Shown here: positions 1-8,339 of the stretch, one piece after another
Layout of the letters: every line of letters begins with the position of its first letter
Position numbering within the stretch: the first letter of the stretch is position 1
Source of the DNA: Ruminococcaceae bacterium UBA6434
GTDB lineage: Bacteria; Bacillota; Clostridia; Oscillospirales; Acutalibacteraceae
NCBI GenBank assembly: GCA_002437245.1
Contig: DJOQ01000043.1
Span: forward strand, 19,350-52,203
Reading direction: 5' to 3'
DNA: 32,854 nucleotides
Translations under genes and position numbers: made by a program
The notes under the pieces: model-generated
What the model was told of the DNA's origin: nothing
Database searches by the model: none
Seen by the model: only the letters and a program-made list of their open reading frames with translations

Positions 1-2259
1 GACTTCGACGGCGACCAGATGGCTGTTCACGTGCCGCTTTCGGCAGAGGCTCAGGCAGAGGCAAGACTCCTTATGCTTGCTGCCAATAACCTTCTCAAAC
101 CGTCAGACGGTAAACCGGTTACCGTTCCCACACAGGATATGATACTCGGTTCTTACTATCTTACTATGGAAAAAGACGGCGAGCCGGGCGAGGGCAAAGC
201 GTTCCTCAGCGTTGATGAAGCCACCATGGCTTACAACGAGGGCGACATCGGCCTCCATTCAAAAATTAAAATTCGTATGACCAAAGAGATAAACGGCGAA
301 AAAGTTACAAAACTTGTTCCCACAACTCTCGGTAAGGTCATATTCAACAATCCCATTCCGCAGGACCTCGGTTTTATCGACAGAAGCGATCCCGAAAAAG
401 CGTTCAATCTTGAGGTCGAGTTCCTTGTCGATAAGAAAGGCCTCGGCAAGATAATCGACAAGTGCATTAAAAAGCACGGCGTTCATGTAGCTTCCGTAAT
501 GCTTGACAGCATCAAGGCTCAGGGCTACAAGTACTCAACAAAATCCGGTATAACGGTTGCCGTATGCGACGCTATAATCCCGCCGCACAAGAAAGAACTT
601 CTTGAAGCAGCCGAGGAAAAGGTTGACGCTATCACCGCTCAGTATAAGATAGGTCTTTTGAGCAACAACGAGCGCTCCAAGAGAGTTATTAAAGTTTGGG
701 AAGAATGCACCAATAAGGTTTCTCAGGGTATTAAAGAGAACCTCGGTAAAAACAATCCCATTTATATGATGGTTGACTCCGGTGCCCGTGGTTCGGAATC
801 ACAGCTTCGTCAGCTCGCAGGTATGCGCGGACTTATAGCCAATACGGCAGGTAAGACTATCGAAGTTCCGATTCGTGCCAATTACCGTGAGGGACTTAAC
901 GTACTCGAATACTTCATTTCATCACGCGGTGCACGTAAAGGTCTTGCCGATACCGCTCTCAGAACTGCTGACTCAGGTTACCTTACACGTCGTCTTGTCG
1001 ATGTTTCTCAGGACGTTATCATCCGTGAAGAAGATTGCCATTGCCACGACGGTATTGAGGTTTACGATATCCACGAGGGCAAGGAAATGATTGAGACTCT
1101 TCAAGAGAGACTTACAGGCAGATTCCTTCTTGAGGACTTCGTAGACGAAAAGACCGGCGAGCTTATAATGTCCAAGGATAAGATGATGACCGAGGACGAC
1201 GCAGCAAAGGTTGCCGCCATAGTTAACGCCCGTCCCAACGAGGCAGACAGAAGAATTAAGATTCGTTCTCTTCTCACCTGCGAATCCGATCACGGCGTAT
1301 GCATTAAGTGCTACGGTTCAAACCTTGCAACGGGCGAACCCGTTACGGTAGGCGAGGCAGTAGGTATTATCGCGGCTCAGTCAATAGGTGAGCCCGGTAC
1401 ACAGCTTACAATGCGTACCTTCCACACCGGCGGTATCGCATCAAGCCAGGATATCACACAGGGTCTTCCCCGTGTCGAAGAATTGTTTGAGGCGAGAAAG
1501 CCCAAGACTCTTGCAATCCTTGCAGAGATTGACGGTTATCTCTCATTCCGCGAGATCAAAAAGAATGAGCACATTGTTATCACCAATCCCGAGACGGCCG
1601 AAGAGAGATCTTACCTTATTCCTTACGGCTTCCGCAAGAAGTTCAACAGCGATAAGGACGAAAACGGCAACCCGATATTCGTAAAGAAGGGTACCGCTCT
1701 TACAGAGGGTGCTCCCAATCCCCACGATATACTTGCCATCAACGGCGTCAATGCGGTTCATGACTACCTTATCAAGGAAGTTCAGAAAACCTACCGTATG
1801 CAGGGTGTTGATATCAACGATAAGCACATTGAGGTTATTGTTCGTCAGATGATGAGAAAGCTCAAGGTAGACGAGCCCGGCTCAACCGAGCTTCTTCCCG
1901 GAGCTACCATTGAAAAATCCGACTTCAATAAAGAGAATAAGCGCGTCAGCGCCGAGTGCGAGGCAGAGGGTAAGGAATTTACTCCGGCTACCTGCTCTCC
2001 GGTACTTCTCGGTATCACAAAGGCTTCGCTTGCTACGGATTCGTTCCTGTCGGCGGCTTCCTTCCAGGAGACCACAAGAGTTCTCACCGATGCGGCTATT
2101 AAGGGCAAAACCGATCCTCTTATCGGCCTTAAAGAAAATGTTATCATCGGTAAGCTTCTCCCGTCGGGTACAGGTATGAAGTGCTACAGCGAGGTTGAGC
2201 TCGAAAAGACTTATTCTGACGATACAAATCCCGATGAGCCGGCAAACGAGCCCGCGTAA
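1..2259 (+). CDS. rpoC: DNA-directed RNA polymerase subunit beta' (3' part, 5' end outside window)
   Basis: This is the catalytic large subunit of RNA polymerase. The reading frame is open from base 1 and the first five codons read DFDGD, the conserved motif whose three aspartates hold the catalytic Mg ion, so roughly the first 40% of the protein lies upstream of the window. The second zinc site is visible as a Cys near 1036-1044 and a C-x6-C-x2-C cluster with cysteines at 1279, 1300 and 1309. The trigger-loop region (GEPGTQLTMRTFHTGG) follows at about 1390-1437. The C-terminus is a short acidic, Pro/Asn-rich tail ending at TAA 2257-2259. It is followed by rpsL without the L7Ae-like gene that many Firmicutes carry here. 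Identification is secure; only the start is missing. Confidence 0.98.
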   Translation, partial: DFDGDQMAVHVPLSAEAQAEARLLMLAANNLLKPSDGKPVTVPTQDMILGSYYLTMEKDGEPGEGKAFLSVDEATMAYNEGDIGLHSKIKIRMTKEINGEKVTKLVPTTLGKVIFNNPIPQDLGFIDRSDPEKAFNLEVEFLVDKKGLGKIIDKCIKKHGVHVASVMLDSIKAQGYKYSTKSGITVAVCDAIIPPHKKELLEAAEEKVDAITAQYKIGLLSNNERSKRVIKVWEECTNKVSQGIKENLGKNNPIYMMVDSGARGSESQLRQLAGMRGLIANTAGKTIEVPIRANYREGLNVLEYFISSRGARKGLADTALRTADSGYLTRRLVDVSQDVIIREEDCHCHDGIEVYDIHEGKEMIETLQERLTGRFLLEDFVDEKTGELIMSKDKMMTEDDAAKVAAIVNARPNEADRRIKIRSLLTCESDHGVCIKCYGSNLATGEPVTVGEAVGIIAAQSIGEPGTQLTMRTFHTGGIASSQDITQGLPRVEELFEARKPKTLAILAEIDGYLSFREIKKNEHIVITNPETAEERSYLIPYGFRKKFNSDKDENGNPIFVKKGTALTEGAPNPHDILAINGVNAVHDYLIKEVQKTYRMQGVDINDKHIEVIVRQMMRKLKVDEPGSTELLPGATIEKSDFNKENKRVSAECEAEGKEFTPATCSPVLLGITKASLATDSFLSAASFQETTRVLTDAAIKGKTDPLIGLKENVIIGKLLPSGTGMKCYSEVELEKTYSDDTNPDEPANEPA

Positions 2260-2279
2260 AAGAAAATTTAAATAAAAGC

Positions 2280-2309
2280 TTGACAATCAAAGGTTTTAGA
2301 TGTTAAAAT
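2280..2309 (+). promoter_or_regulatory. Strong promoter for the str operon (rpsL)
   Basis: The -35 is TTGACA at 2280-2285. The -10 is TAAAAT at 2304-2309, spaced 18 bp, with an extended TG at 2301-2302. Transcription should start near 2316, about 80 bases before the rpsL start codon. Both elements lie within the inverted repeat 2283-2319. This is a sequence prediction without mapped ends. Confidence 0.75.
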
Positions 2310-2319
2310 CTTTGATTGT
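2283..2319. repeat. 16-bp inverted repeat overlapping the rpsL promoter
   Basis: Left arm 2283-2298 pairs with right arm 2304-2319 across the 5-base loop GATGT, with one G-T wobble in 16 pairs. In rpoC read-through RNA it would form a long stem, but no U-run follows it, so it is not a classical terminator. On DNA the arms hold part of the -35 and the whole -10, so it may be an operator or simply a transcript-processing hairpin. Confidence 0.8.
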
Positions 2320-2368
2320 GTGAGCAAAACAAACACTTTTTAACGGAAGTGTTTGTTTTGCTGACACA
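2317..2368 (+). promoter_or_regulatory. Long 5'-leader hairpin of the rpsL transcript
   Basis: The perfect 16-bp stem 2323-2338 / 2347-2362 has the loop TTTAACGG. It extends after one mismatch by five more pairs (2317-2321 / 2364-2368). The predicted start site is about 2316, so this stem would sit at the very 5' end of the mRNA, which could protect it from 5' exonuclease. The bases 2362-2376 also form a 7+1+7 palindrome (TGACACA-T-TGTGTCA) that competes with the base of the stem. Function is inferred only from structure. Confidence 0.7.
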
Positions 2369-2396
2369 TTGTGTCATATTTTCAGAAGGAGGTGCA

Positions 2397-2828
2397 ATGA
2401 ATTTGCCGACATTTAACCAACTTGTTCGCAGTGGCAGACAGACAGTTGAGAAGAAATCGAAAGCTCCGGCTCTCGGTAAGGGTCTTAACTCGAAGAAGAA
2501 CGTTATGACTAACAACGCTTCTCCGCAGAAGAGAGGAGTTTGCACGGTTGTTAAAACCGATACTCCTAAAAAGCCTAACTCAGCTCTCCGTAAGCTCGCC
2601 AGAGTTCGTCTTACAAACGGAATCGAAGTTTCTGCTTATATTCCCGGCGTAGGTCACAATCTTCAGGAGCACTCAGTTGTTCTTATAAGAGGCGGGCGTG
2701 TTAAGGATCTCCCCGGTGTTCGTTACCATATTGTCCGCGGTACACTTGATACTCAGGGCGTTACAGGTAGAATGCAGAGCCGTTCAAAGTACGGCGCTAA
2801 GAGACCCAAAGCAGCTAAAAAGGCGTAA
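2397..2828 (+). CDS. rpsL: 30S ribosomal protein S12
   Basis: S12 sits at the decoding centre of the 30S subunit and affects translational accuracy. The start ATG at 2397 is chosen because the S12 N-terminus (NLPTFNQLVR) begins there and AGAAGGAGGT lies just upstream; an in-frame upstream extension to 2316 lacks family similarity. The 143-residue product is the long Clostridia form, with an insertion after KKSKAPALGKG. The decoding loops TPKKPNSALRK and GGRVKDLPGVRYH are intact, and the lysines at the streptomycin-critical positions are wild type, so no ribosomal streptomycin resistance is predicted from this gene. It is the first gene of the rpsL-rpsG-fusA-tuf unit. Confidence 0.97.
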   Translation: MNLPTFNQLVRSGRQTVEKKSKAPALGKGLNSKKNVMTNNASPQKRGVCTVVKTDTPKKPNSALRKLARVRLTNGIEVSAYIPGVGHNLQEHSVVLIRGGRVKDLPGVRYHIVRGTLDTQGVTGRMQSRSKYGAKRPKAAKKA

Positions 2829-2986
2829 TTTCGCCGACTATTTAAAGACAGAATCTACTTGCAAGGTTTTAAGTCCGTGCAGGGTGTATATATATATTTC
2901 TTATATTATGCCTCTTGCATTGACACCACGGGGTTTTGTCACCGAGTACCTATGATATCATTATAATTATGAAGGAGGGAAGCGAA
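2829..2986 (+). other. rpsL-rpsG intergenic region
   Basis: This 158-base spacer is unusually long for these two genes. It contains an alternating TA run (about 2888-2896), a small hairpin with arms TGACA 2921-2925 and TGTCA 2937-2941, and the 10-base palindrome ATGATATCAT at 2952-2961. A TATAAT at 2962-2967 has only a poor -35 match (TTGTCA, 20 bp away), so an internal promoter is possible but weak. No ORF is seen. Confidence 0.4.
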
Positions 2987-3457
2987 GTGCCAAGAAGAGG
3001 CCAGATAGCAAAACGTGATGTTTTGCCGGATCCGCTTTACAATTCAAAGCTTGTAACCAGGCTTATCAACAGCGTTATGTATGACGGTAAAAAGGGTGTA
3101 GCCCAGAAAATCGTTTATGACGCATTCAACATTATCGCTGAGAAGACGGGTAAGGAACCGTTGGAGGTATTTGATGCCGCAATGGAAAATGTTATGCCCG
3201 TTCTCGAAGTTAAGGCTCGCCGCGTAGGCGGTGCTACCTATCAGGTCCCGATCGAAGTTCGTCCCGAAAGAAGACAGACTTTAGGTCTTAGATGGATCAC
3301 TCTCTATGCTCGTCAGCGTTCCGAGAGAACTATGAAAGAAAGACTTGCAAATGAGATAATGGATGCTGTTAACGAAACAGGTTCAGCATTCAAAAAGCGT
3401 GAAGACACTCACAAGATGGCAGAAGCAAACAAAGCTTTTGCTCATTTCAGGTGGTAA
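2987..3457 (+). CDS. rpsG: 30S ribosomal protein S7
   Basis: S7 is the primary 16S rRNA-binding protein that nucleates the 30S head. I start it at GTG 2987, where the family N-terminus PRRGQIAKRDVLPDP begins; GGAGG at 2974-2978 gives 8-base spacing. An upstream in-frame ATG at 2969 overlaps that ribosome binding site and is rejected. The product is 156 residues, the usual length. Conserved blocks LVTRLINSVMYDGKKG and VGGATYQVPIEV are present, as is the C-terminal KKREDTHKMAEANKAFAHFRW region. It lies 48 bases before fusA. Confidence 0.97.
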   Translation: MPRRGQIAKRDVLPDPLYNSKLVTRLINSVMYDGKKGVAQKIVYDAFNIIAEKTGKEPLEVFDAAMENVMPVLEVKARRVGGATYQVPIEVRPERRQTLGLRWITLYARQRSERTMKERLANEIMDAVNETGSAFKKREDTHKMAEANKAFAHFRW

Positions 3458-3476
3458 GTTTACTAATATTTATGTT

Positions 3477-3492
3477 ACCGTATTTATACGGT
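3477..3492 (+). promoter_or_regulatory. Small hairpin immediately before the fusA ribosome binding site
   Basis: ACCGTAT-TT-ATACGGT is an inverted repeat of seven bases each side that could fold as a 5-bp stem with a 6-base loop. It ends three bases before the GGAGG at 3496-3500. It may tune fusA translation or mark a processing site; this is inference. Confidence 0.45.
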
Positions 3493-3505
3493 TATGGAGG
3501 ATGTT

Positions 3506-5584
3506 ATGCCAAGAAAGGTCACTCTTGAAAAAACAAGAAATATTGGTATAATGGCGCATATCGACGCCGGTAAAACAACAACCACAGAGCGTATATTGTT
3601 TTACACGGGTGTAAACCATAAAATCGGTGAGACCCACGACGGCGATGCTACCATGGACTGGATGGCGCAGGAGCAGGAGAGAGGTATAACCATCACTTCC
3701 GCTGCAACTACTTGTTTCTGGAAAAACCATCGTATCAATATTATCGACACTCCCGGTCACGTTGACTTTACTGTTGAAGTTCAGCGTTCGCTTCGTGTAC
3801 TTGACGGTTCCGTTACCGTTTTGTGCGCAAAGGGCGGTGTTGAGCCTCAGTCTGAAACCGTTTGGCGTCAGGCTGACGAATATCATGTTCCGCGTATGAT
3901 TTACGTCAACAAGATGGACATCATGGGCGCGGACTTCTACCATGTTCTTGATATGGTAGACGAGCGTTTCAAATGTAACCCCGTGCCGATTCAGCTCCCC
4001 ATCGGTTCTGAAGACACATTTAAGGGTATCGTTGACCTCGTAGAAATGGATGCCGAGATTTATTATGACGACCTCGGTAAAGACGTAAGACGTGAGCCTA
4101 TCCCCGACGATATGAAAGAGCTTGCCGAGAAATATCGCGCAAAGCTTATCGAGCATGTCGCAGATCAGGATGACGAGCTTATGGAAAAATACTTCAACGG
4201 CGAAGAGTTTACCGTTGAGGAAATCAAGAGAACTATCCGTAAATCAACTATCGAGAATAAAATGGTTCCGATAACTTGCGGTACTTCTTACCGCAACAAG
4301 GGTGTACAGCCCCTTCTCGACGCAATAGTTGATTATATGCCGGCTCCTACAGACGTTCCGGCTATAAAGGGTGTAAACCCAGAAACAGACGAAGAGGAAG
4401 AAAGACATTCTTCGGATTCAGAGCCGTTCTCAGCTCTCGCATTCAAGATTGCCACCGACCCATATGTCGGTAAGCTTTGCTTCTTCAGAGTTTATTCGGG
4501 TACTCTTACTGCCGGTTCAACCGTTTACAACTCCGTTAAGGATGACGACGAGAGAATGGGCCGTATACTTCAGATGCACGCTAACCACAGAGAAGATATA
4601 GAGTGCGTTTACGCAGGCGATATAGCAGCTGCCGTAGGTCTTAAAAATACCACGACAGGTGATACTCTCTGCGATGAGAAACACCCCATAGTTCTTGAAT
4701 CCATGAAATTCCCGGATCCCGTTATCCGTGTAGCAATTGAGCCTAAGACCAAAGCAGGTCAGGAAAAGATGGGCATTGCTCTTCAGAAACTTGCCGAAGA
4801 GGATCCTACCTTTAAGTGCTATACCGATGAAGAGACCGGTCAGACCATCATCGCCGGCATGGGCGAGCTTCACCTTGAAATCATCGTTGACAGAATGCTT
4901 CGTGAATTCAAAGTTGAGGCTAACGTAGGTAAGCCGCAGGTTGCTTATAAGGAGACTATCCGTAAGCCCGCTTCTTCCGATACCAAATATGCCCGTCAGT
5001 CAGGCGGTAAAGGTCAGTACGGTCATGTTAAGATCAATATTGAGCCTAACCCCAATAAGGGTTATGAGTTCGTAAACAATATCGTCGGCGGTGCTATTCC
5101 GAAGGAATACATCGAGCCTGCTAACCAGGGTATCCAGGGTGCTATGCAGTCGGGCGTTATTGCCGGTTATCCGGTAGTTGACGTAAAGGTAACTCTTTAC
5201 GACGGATCTTATCACGAGGTTGACTCTTCGGAAATGGCATTCAAGATTGCAGGTTCTATGGCATTCAAGGATGCTGCCAAGAAGGCTGATCCGGTTCTCC
5301 TCGAACCCATAATGAAAGTTACCGTTATCGTTCCCGAGGAATATATGGGCGACGTTATCGGCGACCTCAACTCTCGCCGCGGCGAGATTCAGGGCTTTGA
5401 AGAGAGAACAGGTGCTAAGCAGATCAATGCTCATGTTCCGCTTTCCGAAATGTTCGGTTATGCTACCGACCTTCGTTCCAAGACTCAGGGACGCGGTCAG
5501 TATGTAATGGAACCCGACGGATATAAGGAAGTTCCGAAGTCTATCGCTGAAAAGATTATCAGTGAAAGAACTAAAAAAGACTGA
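3506..5584 (+). CDS. fusA: Translation elongation factor G
   Basis: EF-G is the GTPase that drives ribosomal translocation and, with RRF, ribosome recycling. The start is ATG 3506, five bases after GGAGG (3496-3500); an in-frame ATG at 3494 overlaps that site and is not used. The 692-residue length is typical. GTPase motifs are visible: AHIDAGKTT near residues 17-25, DTPGH, and NKMD. Domain IV begins after the central beta-barrel, and the C-terminal region has the expected RRGEIQGFEERTGA and SKTQGRGQYVMEP motifs. It belongs to the str operon, 100 bases before tuf. Nothing in the sequence suggests fusidic acid resistance or an alternative paralogue. Confidence 0.98.
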   Translation: MPRKVTLEKTRNIGIMAHIDAGKTTTTERILFYTGVNHKIGETHDGDATMDWMAQEQERGITITSAATTCFWKNHRINIIDTPGHVDFTVEVQRSLRVLDGSVTVLCAKGGVEPQSETVWRQADEYHVPRMIYVNKMDIMGADFYHVLDMVDERFKCNPVPIQLPIGSEDTFKGIVDLVEMDAEIYYDDLGKDVRREPIPDDMKELAEKYRAKLIEHVADQDDELMEKYFNGEEFTVEEIKRTIRKSTIENKMVPITCGTSYRNKGVQPLLDAIVDYMPAPTDVPAIKGVNPETDEEEERHSSDSEPFSALAFKIATDPYVGKLCFFRVYSGTLTAGSTVYNSVKDDDERMGRILQMHANHREDIECVYAGDIAAAVGLKNTTTGDTLCDEKHPIVLESMKFPDPVIRVAIEPKTKAGQEKMGIALQKLAEEDPTFKCYTDEETGQTIIAGMGELHLEIIVDRMLREFKVEANVGKPQVAYKETIRKPASSDTKYARQSGGKGQYGHVKINIEPNPNKGYEFVNNIVGGAIPKEYIEPANQGIQGAMQSGVIAGYPVVDVKVTLYDGSYHEVDSSEMAFKIAGSMAFKDAAKKADPVLLEPIMKVTVIVPEEYMGDVIGDLNSRRGEIQGFEERTGAKQINAHVPLSEMFGYATDLRSKTQGRGQYVMEPDGYKEVPKSIAEKIISERTKKD

Positions 5585-5602
5585 TTAAATAGCTGAAAAG
5601 AC

Positions 5603-5636
5603 TTGATATTTTATTCATTTATTGGTAAAATATCAA
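5603..5636 (+). promoter_or_regulatory. tuf promoter inside an 11-bp inverted repeat
   Basis: TTGATA (5603-5608), 17 bases, then TAAAAT (5626-5631) with an extended TG at 5623-5624 forms a good promoter for separate tuf transcription. The same bases form a perfect 11-bp inverted repeat, 5603-5613 with 5626-5636, loop 12 bases. The layout matches the rpsL promoter. In fusA read-through RNA it would fold as an AU-rich hairpin. Confidence 0.65.
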
Positions 5637-5684
5637 CCACAATGAAAAAAATTATTTGTTCTCATAAAAAAGGAGGAAAATTCA

Positions 5685-6887
5685 ATGGCAAAGGCAAAAT
5701 TCGAAAGAACCAAACCCCATGTTAACATCGGTACTATCGGTCACGTTGACCATGGTAAGACCACGTTAACAGCTGCTATTACAAAAACACTCGCAATGAA
5801 AGGTCTTGCTCATTTCGAGGATTATTCAATGATCGATAAGGCTCCCGAAGAGAGAGAGCGTGGTATAACGATCAACACCGCTCACGTTGAGTATGAGACC
5901 GAAAAGCGTCACTATGCTCACGTTGACTGCCCCGGCCATGCTGACTATATCAAGAACATGATCACCGGTGCTGCTCAGATGGACGGCGCTATCCTTGTTA
6001 TCGCTGCTACCGACGGCCCGATGGCTCAGACTAAAGAGCACCTTCTTCTCGCTCGTCAGGTTGGCGTTCCCTATATCGTAGTATTCCTTAACAAAGCTGA
6101 TCAGGTTGACGATCCCGAGCTCCTTGAGCTCGTTGAGATGGAAGTTCGTGAGACTCTTAACGAGTATGACTTCCCGGGTGATGACACACCGATAATTGTT
6201 GGTTCTGCTCTTAAAGCTCTTGAGTACAACGGCAACGATGTAAATGCTCCCGAGCTTAAGCCGATCTGGGATCTTATGGATGCTGTTGATAACTACATCC
6301 CGACTCCCGACCGTAAATCGGACCAGCCGTTCCTTATGCCTGTTGAGGACGTTATGACCATCACCGGTCGTGGTACTGTTGCTACCGGCCGTGTTGAGCG
6401 TGGTGTTCTTAAGATGAACGACGAAGTTGAAATCGTTGGTCTTACCGACGAAAAGAAAAAGACCGTTGTTACCGGTATCGAGATGTTCAGAAAGACTCTT
6501 GATTATGCTGAGGCAGGCGACAACATCGGCGCACTTCTTCGTGGTATTCAGAGAACTGAGATTGAGCGTGGCCAGGTTCTTTCTAAGCCCGGTTCAATCC
6601 ATCCTCATACAAAGTTCAAGGGTCAGGTTTACGTCCTTACTAAGGACGAGGGCGGCCGTCATACACCGTTCTTCAACAACTATCGTCCTCAGTTCTATTT
6701 CAGAACTACCGACGTTACCGGTACCATCACTCTTCCCGAGGGAACCGAGATGTGCATGCCCGGCGATAACGTTGTTATGAGCGTTGAGCTTATCACTCCT
6801 ATCGCTATTGAGCAGGGTCTTCGTTTCGCTATTCGTGAAGGCGGACGTACCGTTGGTTCAGGCGTTGTTACTGAAATTGACGAATAA
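5685..6887 (+). CDS. tuf: Translation elongation factor Tu
   Basis: EF-Tu is the GTPase that delivers aminoacyl-tRNA to the ribosome. The start ATG at 5685 follows AAGGAGG at normal distance. GTP-binding motifs are GHVDHGKT, DCPGH and NKAD, and switch I carries RGITINTAHVEY. Domains 2 and 3 follow with GRGTVATGRVERG and the C-terminal PIAIEQGLRFAIREGGRTVGSG. The length of 400 residues is normal. It is the last gene of the str group and is followed by a strong terminator. Its own predicted promoter would let it be made in excess of fusA. Confidence 0.98.
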   Translation: MAKAKFERTKPHVNIGTIGHVDHGKTTLTAAITKTLAMKGLAHFEDYSMIDKAPEERERGITINTAHVEYETEKRHYAHVDCPGHADYIKNMITGAAQMDGAILVIAATDGPMAQTKEHLLLARQVGVPYIVVFLNKADQVDDPELLELVEMEVRETLNEYDFPGDDTPIIVGSALKALEYNGNDVNAPELKPIWDLMDAVDNYIPTPDRKSDQPFLMPVEDVMTITGRGTVATGRVERGVLKMNDEVEIVGLTDEKKKTVVTGIEMFRKTLDYAEAGDNIGALLRGIQRTEIERGQVLSKPGSIHPHTKFKGQVYVLTKDEGGRHTPFFNNYRPQFYFRTTDVTGTITLPEGTEMCMPGDNVVMSVELITPIAIEQGLRFAIREGGRTVGSGVVTEIDE

Positions 6888-6907
6888 TTCGTTATTCTGA
6901 AAATCAA

Positions 6908-6941
6908 AAATCACCTCTGTTTTTCAGGGGTGATTTTTTTA
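6908..6941 (+). terminator. Intrinsic terminator of the str operon
   Basis: The stem AAAATCACCTCTG (6908-6920) pairs with the bases from 6926 to 6938 across a TTTTT loop, with one G-U pair. It is followed by a T-run to 6941. Confidence 0.9.
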
Positions 6942-6991
6942 TGTTCCGATTATGCGGCTGTCCGCAAAACAGGACAGTTAAATTTTTACAC

Positions 6992-7020
6992 TTGACACAG
7001 AACAAATGTTCGGTTACAAT
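6992..7020 (+). promoter_or_regulatory. SOS-controlled promoter of dinB with LexA box
   Basis: TTGACA (6992-6997), 17 bases, TACAAT (7015-7020) is a near-consensus promoter. The spacer contains GAACAAATGTTC at 7000-7011, a perfect match to the Gram-positive LexA/DinR core GAAC-N4-GTTC. LexA bound there would block RNA polymerase directly, so the downstream polymerase gene is predicted to be induced by DNA damage. Confidence 0.85.
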
Positions 7021-7049
7021 GACTGTATAATAATATTCTCGGTGATTTT

Positions 7050-8285
7050 ATGGAAAAAGCAATACTTCATTGTGATTTGAATAACTTTTATGCGTCGGTT
7101 GAAACGGTTCTTCGCCCCGAACTGCGCGGAAAGCCGATAGCGGTTTGCGGAAAAACGGAGGATCGCCACGGCATAGTATTGGCAAAATCCGAGGCGGCAA
7201 AAAAATACGGCGTGAAAACCGGCGATGTAATCTGGCAGGCTAAAAGCAAGTGCCCCGATATATTGATTTTTCCGCCGCGCTTCCCCGATTATGTCAAATA
7301 TTCACGTGCGGTAAGAGCGATATACGGCAGATATACCGATATGATAGAGCCGTTCGGTATTGATGAATGCTGGCTTGATGTGAGCGGCAGTACCCGGCTT
7401 TTCGGCGCTCCCGAAGTCATAGCCGATGATATCAGAGCAACTGTAAAAAATGAACTCGGGCTTACTATTTCGGTTGGTGTGTCGTTTAATAAAGTGTTTG
7501 CAAAGCTCGGCAGCGATATGAAAAAGCCCGATGCCGTTACCGTTATACGCCGTGAAAACTTCCGTGATACGGTTTGGCGATTGCCTGCCGAAGATATGCT
7601 TTGGGTCGGCAGGCGCACTTCAAAGGTGCTCAAAAAGTACGGAATTATGACAATAGGTGATATAGCCAAATGCGATCCCGCGTTTTTAAAAACCGCCTTC
7701 GGTAAAAACGGTATTGTATTGTGGCGCTGTGCCAACGGGCTTGAAAATTCACCCGTCTGTAATATGGGGTATCGGCCGCCAGTCAAGAGCGTCGGCAGGG
7801 GAGTTACGTGCGTAGACGATTTACGCGACAATGACGAAGTGTGGAGAGTTATACTTTCACTTTCGCATACTGTGTCCGACCGCTTGCGTGAGGACGGCCT
7901 GCTTGCAAGCGGCATTCAGATTGCCGTTAAAAATACGGCGCTTTTTACAACGCAATCGCAGAGCAAGCTTGTATATCCCACTCAAAACAGCCGTGAAATT
8001 GCTCTAAAAGCATTTTCGCTGTTCAAACATACATATAAATGGCAAACCCCGGTTAGAGCCGTTACGGTTCGCGCAATAGAGCTTTTAAGCCCCGATAAAC
8101 CTCAGCAACTGAGTCTCGGCTTTGATATGACGCGCCATGAAAAGCTTGAGAAGCTCGACAAAGCAATGCTTCGTATAAACGAAAAGTACGGCAAAAATAC
8201 CGTGTTTGAGGCAACGGTGTTAAGCGGTACAAAAATGCCGACGGTGGTACCGCCGGCAGATAAAGACGTGTCATTTTTACCTTAG
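7050..8285 (+). CDS. dinB: Y-family translesion DNA polymerase (DinB/Pol IV type)
   Basis: This error-prone polymerase copies across damaged template bases. The palm motif DLNNFYASVE at residues 9-18 supplies the first catalytic Asp, with Tyr in the expected steric-gate place. GIDECWLDV near residue 105 supplies the Asp-Glu pair. Little-finger sequence follows, and QLSLGF at about 353-358 resembles a beta-clamp binding peptide (QLxLF type). The length of 411 residues is usual. The ATG at 7050 has only a weak site (GGTGAT) upstream. It is monocistronic, with a LexA box in its promoter. The exact subgroup (Pol IV or a UvrX/YqjW-like Pol V branch) cannot be settled by eye. Confidence 0.93.
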   Translation: MEKAILHCDLNNFYASVETVLRPELRGKPIAVCGKTEDRHGIVLAKSEAAKKYGVKTGDVIWQAKSKCPDILIFPPRFPDYVKYSRAVRAIYGRYTDMIEPFGIDECWLDVSGSTRLFGAPEVIADDIRATVKNELGLTISVGVSFNKVFAKLGSDMKKPDAVTVIRRENFRDTVWRLPAEDMLWVGRRTSKVLKKYGIMTIGDIAKCDPAFLKTAFGKNGIVLWRCANGLENSPVCNMGYRPPVKSVGRGVTCVDDLRDNDEVWRVILSLSHTVSDRLREDGLLASGIQIAVKNTALFTTQSQSKLVYPTQNSREIALKAFSLFKHTYKWQTPVRAVTVRAIELLSPDKPQQLSLGFDMTRHEKLEKLDKAMLRINEKYGKNTVFEATVLSGTKMPTVVPPADKDVSFLP

Positions 8286-8339
8286 TGCCGTTTACCGTGT
8301 TGTTATAAACGCTCAGCCTTTTACAGTCGCTTTTAAAAT

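Noticed and set aside
2316..2396. Longer rpsL reading frame starting at 2316
   Set aside because: The extension covers the leader hairpin, lacks S12 similarity and has no ribosome binding site; GGAGG sits right before ATG 2397.
2920..2925. TTGACA before rpsG as a promoter
   Set aside because: No -10 element lies at 16-19 bases; the nearest TATGAT is 25 bases away.
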